Below, piece by piece: positions 26,802-36,706 of a stretch of DNA of 64,000 nt. The DNA comes from Rhodoferax sp. (GTDB lineage Bacteria > Pseudomonadota > Gammaproteobacteria > Burkholderiales > Burkholderiaceae_C), in assembly GCA_031291305.1 (NCBI GenBank), contig JARLJH010000048.1:248001-312000 (forward strand), in the 5' to 3' direction. The position numbers were made by a program, and so were the translations under genes. Below the pieces are notes generated by a model. That model ran no database searches. It had not been told where the DNA came from and saw only the letters and a program-made list of their open reading frames with translations. Every line of letters begins with the position of its first letter. Position 1 is the first letter of the stretch.

Positions 26802-26889
26802 GGTGAAGGTGAATGTGAAAAAACAGAGTTGGCGTCAGCGGTGCCGTCATGCCGGGCTGCGAACCGGTATCCATAACAAGCAACTTTTA

Positions 26890-27981
26890 TCAGGCATGCT
26901 GCGTTTCAAATTCGTGCATGTAACTCACCAGTGTCTGCACGCCTTCAATGGGCAGTGCGTTGTAAATGCTGGCGCGCATGCCGCCGACCGACTTGTGACC
27001 TTTGAGTTGCAACAAGCCATGTTCACGAGCACCGACCAGAAAAGCGTCGTTAAGGCTCTCGTCACGCAAATAAAACGGCACGTTCATGCGCGAGCGGCAA
27101 TGTTTCTCGACCCGGTTGATGTACAGACTGGAGCCATCAATGGCGTCATACAGCAACTGCGCCTTGGCGATGTTGCGCGCTTCCATCGCCGCCATGCCAC
27201 CCTGGCGCTTGAGCCACTTGAACACCAGCCCGGCGATGTAGATCGAGTAGGTGGGCGGCGTGTTGAACATCGATGCGTTGTCAGCTACGGTCTTGTAGTT
27301 GAAGGCGCTTGGGCAGATCGGCAGGGCTCGGTCCAGCAGATCCTCGCGCACCACCACCAGGGTTAGGCCCGCCGGACCGAGGTTTTTCTGGGCACCACCG
27401 AAGGCCAGGCCGACGCGCGTCCAGTCCACCGGACGCGATGCCACGTGCGATGAAAAGTCAACCACCAGCGGCGCCTCACATCCCAGCGCTTTGAGATCTG
27501 GCAAAGCCTGGAATTCCACGCCGTTAATGGTTTCGTTGCTACAAATATGCACGTAGGCGGGGTTGGTGCTGAGTTGCCAGGTGGCCGGTTCGGCCAGGGT
27601 GGTATAGCCACTGGGCTGGGTGTTGGCCGCCACATGTGCGGTGCAAAACCGCGTTGCTTCCTGCGCAGACTTTTGGCTCCAGCTACCGGTCACCACAAAA
27701 TCTGCCGTTTCACCTCGCGAAAGGTTCAGCGGCACGATGGCGTTTTCGGCCAAGCCACCGCCCTGCATGAACAGCAACTTGAAGTGGCTCGGCACGGCCA
27801 ACAGTTCACGCAAGTCGGCTTCGGCCTCCTGGGCAATCTGGCCAAACTCCTTGCCACGGTGGCTCATTTCCATGACGCTCATGCCACTGCCGTGCCAGTC
27901 CAGCATCTCGGCAGCCGCCTCGGTCAGCACTTCCTCGGGCATGGCCGCCGGGCCAGCAGAAAAATTGTAGGGTCTGTTCAT
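26890..27981 (-). CDS. serC: Phosphoserine aminotransferase
   Basis: 363 residues, class V PLP aminotransferase. Family marks are the start [29 protein letters not shown], the FMQGGG phosphate-binding segment and the PLP-lysine region [18 protein letters not shown]. It makes phosphoserine for serine and also acts in PLP synthesis; pdxH is further along in this window. It follows gyrA in the common betaproteobacterial order gyrA-serC-pheA. Confidence 0.96.
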   Translation of the reverse strand: MNRPYNFSAGPAAMPEEVLTEAAAEMLDWHGSGMSVMEMSHRGKEFGQIAQEAEADLRELLAVPSHFKLLFMQGGGLAENAIVPLNLSRGETADFVVTGSWSQKSAQEATRFCTAHVAANTQPSGYTTLAEPATWQLSTNPAYVHICSNETINGVEFQALPDLKALGCEAPLVVDFSSHVASRPVDWTRVGLAFGGAQKNLGPAGLTLVVVREDLLDRALPICPSAFNYKTVADNASMFNTPPTYSIYIAGLVFKWLKRQGGMAAMEARNIAKAQLLYDAIDGSSLYINRVEKHCRSRMNVPFYLRDESLNDAFLVGAREHGLLQLKGHKSVGGMRASIYNALPIEGVQTLVSYMHEFETQHA

Positions 27982-28001
27982 GCTGAAAATTTATAAGAAA
28001 T

Positions 28002-28046
28002 TAGCTGCTAGCCCTTATATATAAAGGACAAGTAGCTACTATTTTT
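28002..28046. repeat. TCTAGCCC-type palindromic repeat between gyrA and serC
   Basis: TAGCTGCTAGCCCTT is followed after ATATAT by AAGGACAAGTAGCTACTA; the arms pair imperfectly over about 15 bp. It is the most complete copy of the short repeat family in this window. It fills most of the 73-base gap between gyrA and serC. Confidence 0.55.
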
Positions 28047-28054
28047 AGTGAGTG

Positions 28055-30703
28055 TCAGGCGTCGGGCGCTTCCGATTCATCTGCGGCATCGTTAGCGTTG
28101 TCGTCTGATGATTTGGGAATGGCGTCGTTCTCCACAATGCGTTGCAGGCCGCTGAGCTGCGAGCCATCGTCCAGGCCGATCAGTGTCACACCTTGAGTGG
28201 CGCGGCCCAACTCGCGGATCTCGCTGACGCGGGTGCGCACCAGCACGCCCTTGTCGGTGATCAACATGATTTCATCGTCGGCATGCACCAGCGTTGCGGC
28301 CACGACCTTGCCATTGCGCTCGGACTGCTGGATGGCGATCATGCCTTTGGTACCACGGCCATGGCGCGTGTATTCGGTGATGCTGGTGCGCTTGCCATAG
28401 CCGTTTTGGGTGGCTGTCAGCACGCTTTGTGACTCGTCCTCAGCCACCAGCATGGCGATCAAGTTCTGACCGTCTTCAAGCATCATCCCGCGCACGCCGC
28501 GCGCCTGGCGACCCATCGGACGCACATCGTTTTCGTCAAAGCGCACGGCTTTACCGTTGTCGGAGAACAGCATCACATCATGCTGGCCGTCAGTGAGGGC
28601 CGCACCAATCAAAAAGTCGCCATCGTCCAGCCCAACCGCGATGATGCCGGCCTTGCGCGGGTTGTTGAATTCATCCAGCGCGGTCTTCTTGACGGTGCCC
28701 ATGGAGGTGGCCATGAAGACATACTGGTCGGCCGGGAAGCTACGTTTTTCACCGGTCAGTGGCAACACGACGGTAATTTTCTCGCCGTCTTCCAGCGGGA
28801 ACATGTTGACGATCGGCCGACCGCGCGATCCACGGGAGCCCTGCGGAACTTCCCAGACTTTGAGCCAGTACATCCGGCCTCGGTTGGAAAAACACAGGAT
28901 GTAGTCGTGTGTGTTGGCGATGAAGAGTTGGTCCACCCAATCGTCCTCTTTAGTGGCGGTGGCCTGTTTGCCGCGGCCGCCGCGCTTTTGCGCCCGGTAT
29001 TCAGAGAGCGGCTGGCTCTTGATGTAGCCACTGTGACTGAGCGTCACCACCATGTCGGTGGGGGTGATCAGGTCTTCGGTGCTGAGGTCGAACGAACTGT
29101 GCTCCACCAGGCTGCGGCGTGCGCCAATTTTGGTCAGTCCAAACTCGGTTTTGATCGCGCCTAACTCATCACCGATGATGATGGAAACGCGCTCTGGGCG
29201 GGCCAAAATGTCGAGCAAGTCGTCGATGACCGCCATGACTTCCTTGTACTCGGCCACGATCTTGTCCTGCTCCAGGCCGGTCAGGCGTTGCAGGCGCATT
29301 TGCAAAATTTCTTGCGCTTGCGTGTCAGACAGTCTGTACAGACCATCCTTGCCCATGCCATATTGCATTTCCAACCCATCGGGGCGGTAGTCGTCGGCGT
29401 TGACCAGCCCGCCATCGGAACGAGTACGGGTGAGCATCTCACGCACCAGCTTGCTGTCCCAAGGTCGGGTCATCAACTCGGCTTTGGCGACGGGTGGCGT
29501 GGGTGACTCGCGGATGATGCGGATGAAATCGTCGATATTGGCCAGCGCCACGGCCAGGCCTTCCAGCACGTGGCCACGTTCGCGCGCCTTGCGCAACTCA
29601 AACACGGTGCGCCGCGTCACGACCTCGCGGCGGTGGTTCAAAAAGACCTCGATCAGGTCTTTCAGGTTGCACAACTTGGGCTGACCATTGATCAAGGCCA
29701 CCATGTTCATGCCAAAGGTGTCTTGCAACTGGGTTTGCTTGTACAGGTTGTTGAGCACAACCTCGGGCACTTCGCCACGCTTGAGTTCGATCACCAAGCG
29801 CATGCCGGATTTGTCGGACTCGTCCTGGATGTGGCTGATGCCTTCGATTTTTTTCTCATGCACCAGTTCGGCCATGCGTTCCTGCAGCGTCTTTTTGTTG
29901 ACTTGGTAGGGGAGCTCATCAACGATGATGGCTTGGCGCTGACCACGGTCAATGTCTTCAAAGTGGCACTTGGCGCGCATTACCACGCGGCCGCGGCCAG
30001 TGCGGTAGCCATCTTTCACACCATTGATGCCATAGATGATGCCAGCGGTCGGGAAATCGGGTGCTGGAATGATCTCCATCAGCTCGTCAATGGACGCTTC
30101 CGGATTTTTCAGCAGGTGCAGGCAGGCATCTACCACTTCATTCAAATTATGTGGCGGGATGTTGGTGGCCATACCTACCGCAATGCCGCCTGAGCCGTTC
30201 ACCAGCAAGTTAGGCAGGCGGGTTGGTAACACCAGCGGTTCTTTTTCAGAGCCGTCGTAGTTGGGGCCGAAATCGACGGTTTCCTTGTCCAGATCGGCTA
30301 GCAACTCATGGGCGATCTTGGCCAGGCGGATTTCGGTGTAGCGCATGGCGGCGGCGTTGTCGCCGTCGACCGAGCCGAAATTACCTTGGCCGTCCACCAA
30401 CATATGCCGCATCGAAAAGTCTTGCGCCATGCGGACAATCGTGTCATAGACCGACTGGTCACCGTGCGGGTGGTATTTACCAATCACATCACCGACGATG
30501 CGGGCAGATTTTTTGTAGGCCTTGTTCCAGTCGTTGTTCAACTCGTGCATGGCAAACAACACGCGTCGGTGAACTGGCTTGAGGCCATCTCGCGCATCCG
30601 GCAAAGCCCGCCCGACGATCACGCTCATGGCGTAGTCCAGATAGCTGCGGCGCATCTCGTCCGCAAGGCTGGTGGGCAGGGTTTCTTTGGCGAATTGGGT
30701 CAT
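28055..30703 (-). CDS. gyrA: DNA gyrase subunit A
   Basis: 882 residues. The breakage-reunion domain includes [14 protein letters not shown], the quinolone region [18 protein letters not shown] and the catalytic Tyr in [10 protein letters not shown]. The C-terminal part has the six-bladed pinwheel, including the GyrA-box-like [10 protein letters not shown]. An acidic tail ends in [16 protein letters not shown]. Gyrase introduces negative supercoils. Position 83, in E. coli numbering, is Gln (codon CAG) rather than Ser or Thr; residue 87 is Asp as usual. It heads the minus-strand chain leading to serC and pheA. The 244 bases before it, up to ompA, hold the divergent promoters. Confidence 0.97.
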   Translation of the reverse strand: MTQFAKETLPTSLADEMRRSYLDYAMSVIVGRALPDARDGLKPVHRRVLFAMHELNNDWNKAYKKSARIVGDVIGKYHPHGDQSVYDTIVRMAQDFSMRHMLVDGQGNFGSVDGDNAAAMRYTEIRLAKIAHELLADLDKETVDFGPNYDGSEKEPLVLPTRLPNLLVNGSGGIAVGMATNIPPHNLNEVVDACLHLLKNPEASIDELMEIIPAPDFPTAGIIYGINGVKDGYRTGRGRVVMRAKCHFEDIDRGQRQAIIVDELPYQVNKKTLQERMAELVHEKKIEGISHIQDESDKSGMRLVIELKRGEVPEVVLNNLYKQTQLQDTFGMNMVALINGQPKLCNLKDLIEVFLNHRREVVTRRTVFELRKARERGHVLEGLAVALANIDDFIRIIRESPTPPVAKAELMTRPWDSKLVREMLTRTRSDGGLVNADDYRPDGLEMQYGMGKDGLYRLSDTQAQEILQMRLQRLTGLEQDKIVAEYKEVMAVIDDLLDILARPERVSIIIGDELGAIKTEFGLTKIGARRSLVEHSSFDLSTEDLITPTDMVVTLSHSGYIKSQPLSEYRAQKRGGRGKQATATKEDDWVDQLFIANTHDYILCFSNRGRMYWLKVWEVPQGSRGSRGRPIVNMFPLEDGEKITVVLPLTGEKRSFPADQYVFMATSMGTVKKTALDEFNNPRKAGIIAVGLDDGDFLIGAALTDGQHDVMLFSDNGKAVRFDENDVRPMGRQARGVRGMMLEDGQNLIAMLVAEDESQSVLTATQNGYGKRTSITEYTRHGRGTKGMIAIQQSERNGKVVAATLVHADDEIMLITDKGVLVRTRVSEIRELGRATQGVTLIGLDDGSQLSGLQRIVENDAIPKSSDDNANDAADESEAPDA

Positions 30704-30947
30704 GGGGAGTTGAGGTGAGGCAAATTCAGTGGATCTCGCAGATTTTAGGCCCTGGGGTTGTGGTTAGGTCGCAACGAAACCACCAATTAGTTCACACGTC
30801 TGCGCGTTGTGGCGAGTTGGGTATCCACGATGCTTTTTTGTTTAAACTCTCTGTGGCACAATCAAATGACCGACCCCTGTGATAGGCACGGAGGGCGTCT
30901 GTTTTAGTTTCGCCGCGTTGCTGCGGCCTTTTCCATCTAGGAGAATC

Positions 30948-31589
30948 ATGAAGAATTTGAACAAATTGGCGATGTTGATCGCTACCGCAGCCATCGCAAC
31001 TGCAGCTGGCGCACAATCTGTTGACAACTGGCGTGCAACAGACGGTACAGTCTGGAAAAATGGCACCAACGAACTGTGCTGGCGTGATGCTTTCTGGACC
31101 CCCGCAACTGCTGCAGTGGGTTGTGATGGTGCGATTGTGGCTGCACCTGTGGCTGCTCCTGCGCCCGCACCTGCTGCTGCACCGGCTCCTGTAGCTGCGC
31201 CAGCACCTGCTCCTGCTCCCGCTCCGGTGGCAGCGTCCAAAGTGACTTACGCTGCTGATGCTTTCTTTGACTTTGACAAGGCTGTGCTTAAGCCCGAAGG
31301 TAAGGCTAAGCTGGACGATCTGGTTACCAAGGTCAAAGGCATTAATCTCGAAGTCATCATCGCTGTCGGCCACACCGATTCTGTCGGTACTGATGCCTAC
31401 AACCAGAAGCTGTCTGTTAAGCGTGCTGACGCTGTGAAGGCTTACTTGGTATCTAAAGGTATCGAAAAGAACCGCGTTTACACCGAAGGCAAAGGCAAGA
31501 AGCAGCCTGTTGCTGATAACAAGACAGCGGCTGGACGCGCCAAGAACCGTCGTGTGGAAGTTGAAGTTGTGGGCACACGCGGCAATTAA
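30948..31589 (+). CDS. OmpA-family outer membrane protein
   Basis: 213 residues from ATG 30948 after TAGGAG; an open frame extends upstream without support. A signal peptide ends at AAGAQS, a short N-terminal part has two cysteines (ELCWRD, VGCDG), then comes a Pro/Ala-rich linker of repeated AP units, and a C-terminal OmpA domain with FFDFDKAVLKPEGKAKL, GHTDSVGTDAYN and RRVEVEV. There is no beta-barrel, so it should bind peptidoglycan from the periplasm or via other contacts. A strong terminator follows. The gyrA-ompA divergent order is common in this family. Confidence 0.9.
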   Translation: MKNLNKLAMLIATAAIATAAGAQSVDNWRATDGTVWKNGTNELCWRDAFWTPATAAVGCDGAIVAAPVAAPAPAPAAAPAPVAAPAPAPAPAPVAASKVTYAADAFFDFDKAVLKPEGKAKLDDLVTKVKGINLEVIIAVGHTDSVGTDAYNQKLSVKRADAVKAYLVSKGIEKNRVYTEGKGKKQPVADNKTAAGRAKNRRVEVEVVGTRGN

Positions 31590-31613
31590 TCAGTCAATTT
31601 TTGTTGATCTGTC

Positions 31614-31643
31614 AAAAAAAGCCCGCTTCGGCGGGCTTTTTTT
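31614..31643. terminator. Intrinsic terminator after the OmpA-like gene
   Basis: Seven A, GCCCGC, a TTCG tetraloop, GCGGGC and seven T (31614-31643). The stem is perfect and lies 24 bases past the stop. Confidence 0.9.
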
Positions 31644-31878
31644 CGCCTGAAGGAAATTCGAGTTGCCGAACAGAAACTTTTGCGCACTCGAACCTGCTGT
31701 ACTGTTTTATACCCTTTGGCTAAGGGTTCACCCTAAAATGCTTGTTTGCCGAGGGTACGACCAACGTACGGCTGTCCAGTATCAAAGTTCGGGGTATGTT
31801 GGTCCCGAATGACTATGTACTGATGGCTATCGTGATCAGTGTTTCTGTTGCTGATTTTTTTCAAGAGGAGGATGTGCC

Positions 31879-32292
31879 ATGCAGATCCAAGATGACCAAG
31901 CGCAACGCCTGAGTGCGTCGCTGGAAGCTTTAAGCGAGCGTATTGGACGTCTGTCAATCGCCTTGAATATCAAGCTTGATAACCAGCAGGCCGTGCAAAA
32001 ACTTATGGAGCAGCCGCAGATTCCTTTCATTGAAAAAGAGAGAAGGACGCTCCCACCCGATGCTCAAGCCGGTTTTCTTTCGATGTCTGGTGACCGCCGC
32101 GCCTCTCACTTGCGTGAAGAGCTTCGCGGCTTGCTTGTGCTGCGCTTTCACCTGGAGACGGTTATCCTAAACGATAACGGACTGAAGGTGACCCAGCAAA
32201 TCATCAAGCAGGCTGAAGATCACCTGTTGCACAAAGGGTTCAAGCCTGGGCCCGATGGACTGAAGCTTGATGATTTTTTCACTGCAAAGTAA
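31879..32292 (+). CDS. Unrecognised small helical cytoplasmic protein
   Basis: 137 residues from ATG 31879, seven bases after a strong AAGAGGAGG. No signal peptide or membrane segment. The sequence is predicted mostly helical: QRLSASLEALSERIGRLSIAL, marked here by its ends at about residues 9-29, then a Pro-rich loop with ERRTLPPDAQAG and a second helical part (RASHLREELRGLLVLRFHLE). I do not recognise a family. It sits 12 bases before the maoC-pta gene and is probably in one operon with it and ackA. The 289 bases upstream contain the ompA terminator and a probable promoter region, no other gene. Confidence 0.7.
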   Translation: MQIQDDQAQRLSASLEALSERIGRLSIALNIKLDNQQAVQKLMEQPQIPFIEKERRTLPPDAQAGFLSMSGDRRASHLREELRGLLVLRFHLETVILNDNGLKVTQQIIKQAEDHLLHKGFKPGPDGLKLDDFFTAK

Positions 32293-32304
32293 ACAATTCC
32301 AAAC

Positions 32305-33726
32305 ATGAACCTTCCGATAAACACGGAACTGATCGAGAACTACGTTTTTGATGAAATTAGCGTTGGACAAAATGCGCGTTTGCTACGTGCGCTTAAATTG
32401 GAAGACATCAGGGCCTTTGCAGCTGTTTCAGGTGATACCAACCCCGCCCATCTGGATCCAGAGTACGCCAATGACACGCTATTTCATGGAGTGATTGCCC
32501 ATGGCATGTGGAGTGGCGCACTGATATCTGCGTTGCTGGGAACGCAGTTCCCTGGCCCTGGGACGATTTACCAGGATCAAGCCCTGCATTTTGTTAAACC
32601 GGTGCGCGTGGGCGACACGCTGACGGTGACCGTCACGGTAATTTCCAAAAATTCGGAAAACCACAGCATTGAACTCGACTGCCAGGTGGTCAACCAGAAG
32701 GGCATTTGTGTGCTCAGTGGCACAGCCAGGGTGCTGGCGCCGATGGTCAAGGTTCGTCTGCCTGGTGTGGCTGCACCGCAAATCCAGTTGTATGACCCCC
32801 AGATACGCTTCAAACAACTGCTCGCCTTGGGTGACAAGCTTGAAGCGGTGCGTTGCGCAGTGGTGCACCCGTGTGACGATGGATCGCTGAGCGGTGCCAT
32901 GGATTCGGCACGCCATGGTTTGATTGTTCCGGTTCTGATCGGCCCAGAGGTGCGGATTCGTCATGTTGCCGCTGAGGCGGGTATTGACTTGACCGGAGCC
33001 GAGATCGTCAATCAGCCGCACAGCCATGCGGCCGCTGAAGCCGCCGCTGAAATGGCGGCCAGCGGCAAGGTGGAAATGCTCATGAAAGGCAGCCTGCATA
33101 CTGACGAGCTGATCCATGCCGTGTTGTCCAAAGCTGTATTACGCACCGAGCGGCGTCTGTCGCATGTGTTCCGCTTTGATGTGCCGCTGTACCACAAGCC
33201 TTTGCTCATTACCGATGCAGCGCTGAACATCAGACCCACCTTGCAAGAAAAGATTGACATCATTCAAAATGCCATTGATTTTGCACGCATCATGGGCGTG
33301 GCTACGCCCAAGGTTGCGGTTCTGTCTGCGGTTGAAATGGTCAATCCCAGCATTCCGTCCACCATTGATGCAGCAGCTTTGTGCAAAATGGCAGATCGCG
33401 GGCAAATCACGGGTGGTGTACTGGACGGTCCGCTGGCATTTGATAACGCCATTTCGATGCATGCTGCGCAAATCAAGCACATCACCTCTTGTGTGGCGGG
33501 GCACGCAGATATCCTCGCGGTGCCTGATCTGGAAAGCGGCAATATGCTCGCCAAACAACTCGAGTATCTGGCCGGTGCCAGTGGTTCCGGTATTGTGTTG
33601 GGGGCCCGGGTTCCGATTGCGTTAACCAGTAGGGCCGATGGGCCAAGTAATCGTGTCGCTTCAGCCTTGTTGGGGCTGATGGTGGCGCACAACTCACGTC
33701 GTGACCAGGTTCGCCCGGTCTGGTAA
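32305..33726 (+). CDS. Bifunctional MaoC enoyl-CoA hydratase / phosphate acetyltransferase
   Basis: 473 residues. Residues ~15-150 are a MaoC hot-dog domain: VSGDTNPAHLDPEYA with the hydratase Asp/His pair, and FHGVIAHGMWSGALISAL. Residues ~170-470 are a phosphate acetyl/butyryl-transferase: GAMDSARHGLIVPVLIGPE, the KGSLHTDELIHAVLSK segment and GASGSGIVLGARVPIALTSRAD, marked at its ends (~441-461). It would convert acyl-CoA to acyl phosphate for the kinase coded 12 bases downstream. The fusion suggests use of crotonyl/butyryl-type CoA esters, perhaps linked to polyhydroxyalkanoate turnover (inference). Confidence 0.9.
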   Translation: MNLPINTELIENYVFDEISVGQNARLLRALKLEDIRAFAAVSGDTNPAHLDPEYANDTLFHGVIAHGMWSGALISALLGTQFPGPGTIYQDQALHFVKPVRVGDTLTVTVTVISKNSENHSIELDCQVVNQKGICVLSGTARVLAPMVKVRLPGVAAPQIQLYDPQIRFKQLLALGDKLEAVRCAVVHPCDDGSLSGAMDSARHGLIVPVLIGPEVRIRHVAAEAGIDLTGAEIVNQPHSHAAAEAAAEMAASGKVEMLMKGSLHTDELIHAVLSKAVLRTERRLSHVFRFDVPLYHKPLLITDAALNIRPTLQEKIDIIQNAIDFARIMGVATPKVAVLSAVEMVNPSIPSTIDAAALCKMADRGQITGGVLDGPLAFDNAISMHAAQIKHITSCVAGHADILAVPDLESGNMLAKQLEYLAGASGSGIVLGARVPIALTSRADGPSNRVASALLGLMVAHNSRRDQVRPVW

Positions 33727-33738
33727 GAAACAATAAAT

Positions 33739-34923
33739 ATGGCCGTACTTTCTGTTAATGCAGGATCTTCCTCGCTCAAGTTTTCCTTGTACCCCTTGGT
33801 CGGGGCGGTTGTTCAGCCGCAGGTGCTTAGTGGCAATATTGAAGGCTTGGAGCCAGGTGGTGCACCGGAGATGCATTGGACTTTTCAGGGGCAGTCGCAA
33901 AGTCGCCGACTTGACCTGGGGTCGGAGCAAGTATTTACCCAGGCATTGCTCAAGCTGCGCGACCTGTTGGGTGAATTGCCGAATGCTCCGAAAATTGAGG
34001 TCGTCGCTCACCGGGTAGTGCATGGTGGAAGTCGATATCGTGCCAGCGTGATCGTCACCGATGATGTTCTGGAACAACTAACAACCTTCAACTCGCTGGC
34101 GCCGCTGCATCAGCCACATAACCTGGAAGGTGTGCGCGCTTTTCGTGCAGCATTTGCCAGCGTGCCGCAAGTGGCATGTTTTGATACCGCATTCCACGCT
34201 ACCCTACCAGAAGTTGATTACCGCTTTGCTATACCGGAGGCGCTTTATGAAATGGGGCTGCGCCGCTATGGTTTTCACGGTTTGTCCTACCAGTATGTGA
34301 GCGCTACGTTGCAGCAGCACAGTCACCGTGGGCAGGGGCGGGTGTTGATGGCGCACCTGGGCAATGGTGCCAGCCTGTGTGCAGCGCGTGAAGGCAAAAG
34401 CTGCGCCACCACCATGGGATTTTCGGCACTTGATGGTTTGATGATGGGCACCAGAACCGGCTCTTTGGACCCAGGCGTGTTATTGTTTTTGTTGGAGCGT
34501 GGCTGGGACCATGACCGACTGCAAAAATTGCTTTACAAACAAAGTGGGCTACTGGGTGTGTCCGGCGTGTCTGCCGACATGCGCCGACTTCGCTCGGATA
34601 ACAGCGCAAGAGCCAAGCTGGCGATTGATATCTTCAGGTACCGACTCCTGTGTGAAAGTGGCGCCTTGATTGCCGCAATGCAAGGGCTGGATGTACTGGC
34701 TTTTAGCGGAGGTATAGGTGAGCACGACGTGGCGCTGCGTGCCGAGGTTGGGCAAAGCCTGGCCTGGTTGGGGGTGGAGATTGACCGGCGACACAATGCG
34801 CAAGCAACGGGTGATGCGGTGATGGCCATTCATGCGCCCAGCAGCAAGGTGGAGGTCTGGGTGGTGCCGACGGACGAAGGTGTGGTGGTGGCCCGCGAGG
34901 CGGCCAAGCTGATTGGCAGCTAA
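33739..34923 (+). CDS. ackA: Acetate kinase
   Basis: 394 residues, ASKHA fold. Marks are the start VLSVNAGSSSLKFSLYPL, FDTAFHATLP, GFHGLSYQYVS, AHLGNGASLCA and GTRTGSLDPG, then FSGGIGEHD near the end. It interconverts acyl phosphate and ADP with carboxylate and ATP. Paired with the preceding fused phosphotransacylase it gives substrate-level phosphorylation or acetate activation. Activity on propionate or butyrate cannot be excluded. Confidence 0.95.
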   Translation: MAVLSVNAGSSSLKFSLYPLVGAVVQPQVLSGNIEGLEPGGAPEMHWTFQGQSQSRRLDLGSEQVFTQALLKLRDLLGELPNAPKIEVVAHRVVHGGSRYRASVIVTDDVLEQLTTFNSLAPLHQPHNLEGVRAFRAAFASVPQVACFDTAFHATLPEVDYRFAIPEALYEMGLRRYGFHGLSYQYVSATLQQHSHRGQGRVLMAHLGNGASLCAAREGKSCATTMGFSALDGLMMGTRTGSLDPGVLLFLLERGWDHDRLQKLLYKQSGLLGVSGVSADMRRLRSDNSARAKLAIDIFRYRLLCESGALIAAMQGLDVLAFSGGIGEHDVALRAEVGQSLAWLGVEIDRRHNAQATGDAVMAIHAPSSKVEVWVVPTDEGVVVAREAAKLIGS

Positions 34924-34969
34924 TTAGCCTCCGATTTTGGCATCGATGCGGCTTTGAGATACTCACAGC

Positions 34970-35719
34970 ATGCAATTGCAAGACATTCTTTACTCACAAG
35001 GTTTCGGGACGCGCCGCGTGTGCGCCGGGTTGATACAACAAGGCCTGGTTCAGGTTTATAAGGAAAATGAGTCTCTAGCCCCCGTCACCATTGTGCAAGC
35101 AGCTATTGAATTCGAAGCGAATGGATTGCGCTTCAGGGTCCAGGGTGTGGACTGGCCGTATGCCGAGAGAGCCTACATCCTATTGAACAAACCTGCAGCG
35201 ACTGAATGCTCGCAAAAACCATCGACCTATCCCAGCATTTACACCCTGTTGCCGACGCCGTTGCGCCAGCGCCCGCAAAAAGGGGCGGTGCAGGGCGTGC
35301 AGGCGGTGGGCCGACTGGATCAGGACACTACTGGCATGTTGCTGCTGACTGATGATGGCAAGTTCATTCATCGTATGAGTTCCCCACGCCACCACGTGCC
35401 CAAGGTCTATGAAGTGACCGTCAAGCATCCGCTGGACGAACGCCAGGTCAGCCAATTGCTGGCAGGGGTGGTGCTTGATGACGACCCCAAGCCGGTGCGC
35501 GCAGCGGCTTGCGAGGCGATGTCCAGCCACCATCTGCGCCTCACGCTGACGGAAGGCAAATACCATCAGGTCAAACGCATGCTGGCTGCCGTCAGTAACC
35601 GCGTCGAGGCATTGCACCGCTCGCAGATTGGCAGTCTGCGCCTGCCTGATGATTTGGCGCCTGGGCAATGGCGGTGGCTTGATGCTTCAGACCTTTCGCG
35701 CATACAAGAATCTGCATAG
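34970..35719 (+). CDS. rsuA: 16S rRNA pseudouridine synthase, RsuA family
   Basis: 249 residues. An S4-like RNA-binding N-terminus (QDILYSQGFGTRRVCAGLI) precedes the catalytic domain with the GRLDQDTTGMLLLTDDG motif holding the catalytic Asp, and later EGKYHQVKRMLAAV. It makes a single pseudouridine in 16S rRNA, U516 in E. coli. Residues ~35-47 (LAPVTIVQAAIEF region) are coded by a copy of the TCTAGCCC-type repeat, apparently in place of the normal loop between S4 and catalytic domains. Confidence 0.88.
   Translation: MQLQDILYSQGFGTRRVCAGLIQQGLVQVYKENESLAPVTIVQAAIEFEANGLRFRVQGVDWPYAERAYILLNKPAATECSQKPSTYPSIYTLLPTPLRQRPQKGAVQGVQAVGRLDQDTTGMLLLTDDGKFIHRMSSPRHHVPKVYEVTVKHPLDERQVSQLLAGVVLDDDPKPVRAAACEAMSSHHLRLTLTEGKYHQVKRMLAAVSNRVEALHRSQIGSLRLPDDLAPGQWRWLDASDLSRIQESA
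35074..35108 (+). repeat. TCTAGCCC-type short repeat inside rsuA
   Basis: TCTAGCCCCCGTCACC followed by GTGCAAGCAGCTATTGA. It has the same ends as the copies at 28002 and 58163 and is translated in frame in rsuA. Confidence 0.45.
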
Positions 35720-35824
35720 TACTGACTCCCTTGCGGTGGTTGTGGTGAGCGGGTTCTTGTTAATCAGGCCGTCCTGGCAAACCTGTCAAACGGTACGCGT
35801 TGGCAGCTCAGGTATGCTTGCGCC

Positions 35825-36706
35825 ATGAATTTGCTGCTTGAGTCGTTCTGGCGTGCGCTGATGGACTGCTTTCGTCCACGCGTGATGTTGTTGTCGGCGG
35901 CACCGCTGTTGCTGATGGCCGTGTTGTCCGCGACTCTGGGTGCTTTGTATTGGAATGCCAGCCTGAACTGGGTGCGCGCTGCGCTGAATGCTTCAAGTAT
36001 TGTCGGTGTGGTGTCAGGCTGGATGCAGGCGCTGGGCCTGGGGGGAATCACTTCGGTGCTGGCTCCTTTGATTGTGGTGGTTGCCATCATGCCGGTAGTG
36101 GTGGTGTTGTCGCTGCTGTCGGTGGCCCTACTGATGACGCCCGCACTCACCAAATTGGTTGCCAGTCAGCGCTTTGTGCACCTGGAACGCAAAGAAGGTG
36201 GATCCATGTTACTAGGCTTAAGTTGGTCCTTGCTGTCTACCTTGCTGGCGCTGGTGGCGACCGTGGTGTCCATCCCTCTGTGGTTCGTTCCCCCACTGAT
36301 TTTGGTGTTGCCACCACTGATCTGGGGCTGGCTCACCTACCGGGTGATGGCTTTTGATGCACTGGCCACGCACGCCAGTGGCGAGGAGCGGCGTGAGCTG
36401 TTTCGCAGGCACAGGATGGCTTTGTTAGGTATCGGCGTTTTTTGCGGTTACCTCGGTGCGGCACCTGGCTTCATCTGGGCGTCGGGCGTGTTGTTTGCTA
36501 CCGCCTTTGTGGTGTTGGTGCCGATTGGCATCTGGCTCTACACCTGGGTGTTTGCCTTGTCGTCCCTGTGGTTTGCGCATTACTGCTTGCAGGCCCTGCA
36601 GAACTTGCGATATGAGCGCGAAATGGATGCGCCACTTGGAGGCGAACCGGGGGCGTCAGAAGCTTTACTTGAATCCGACGGGTTACCATTCGTCAATGAC
36701 TTCTAA
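35825..36706 (+). CDS. EI24/CysZ-domain membrane protein
   Basis: 293 residues with about five or six membrane helices: residues ~15-40, 60-85, 85-105, 140-175, 195-220 and 225-255. The layout and the N-terminal 'SFWRALMDCFRPRVM' are typical of the EI24 domain family, which includes the sulfate channel CysZ. Sulfate uptake is possible but not shown, since no sulfur gene is nearby. It ends in an 11-base overlap with the CinA-like gene. Confidence 0.8.
   Translation: MNLLLESFWRALMDCFRPRVMLLSAAPLLLMAVLSATLGALYWNASLNWVRAALNASSIVGVVSGWMQALGLGGITSVLAPLIVVVAIMPVVVVLSLLSVALLMTPALTKLVASQRFVHLERKEGGSMLLGLSWSLLSTLLALVATVVSIPLWFVPPLILVLPPLIWGWLTYRVMAFDALATHASGEERRELFRRHRMALLGIGVFCGYLGAAPGFIWASGVLFATAFVVLVPIGIWLYTWVFALSSLWFAHYCLQALQNLRYEREMDAPLGGEPGASEALLESDGLPFVNDF

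Noticed and set aside
30831-30870. Possible promoter before the OmpA-like gene
   Set aside because: CACAAT (30857-30862) could be a -10 box, but no -35 at proper spacing was found; too weak to list.
36456-36695. 80-codon 5' extension of the CinA-like frame
   Set aside because: This part is the second frame of the EI24 membrane gene, is Cys/Arg/Trp-rich, and the MoCF domain starts only after ATG 36696.
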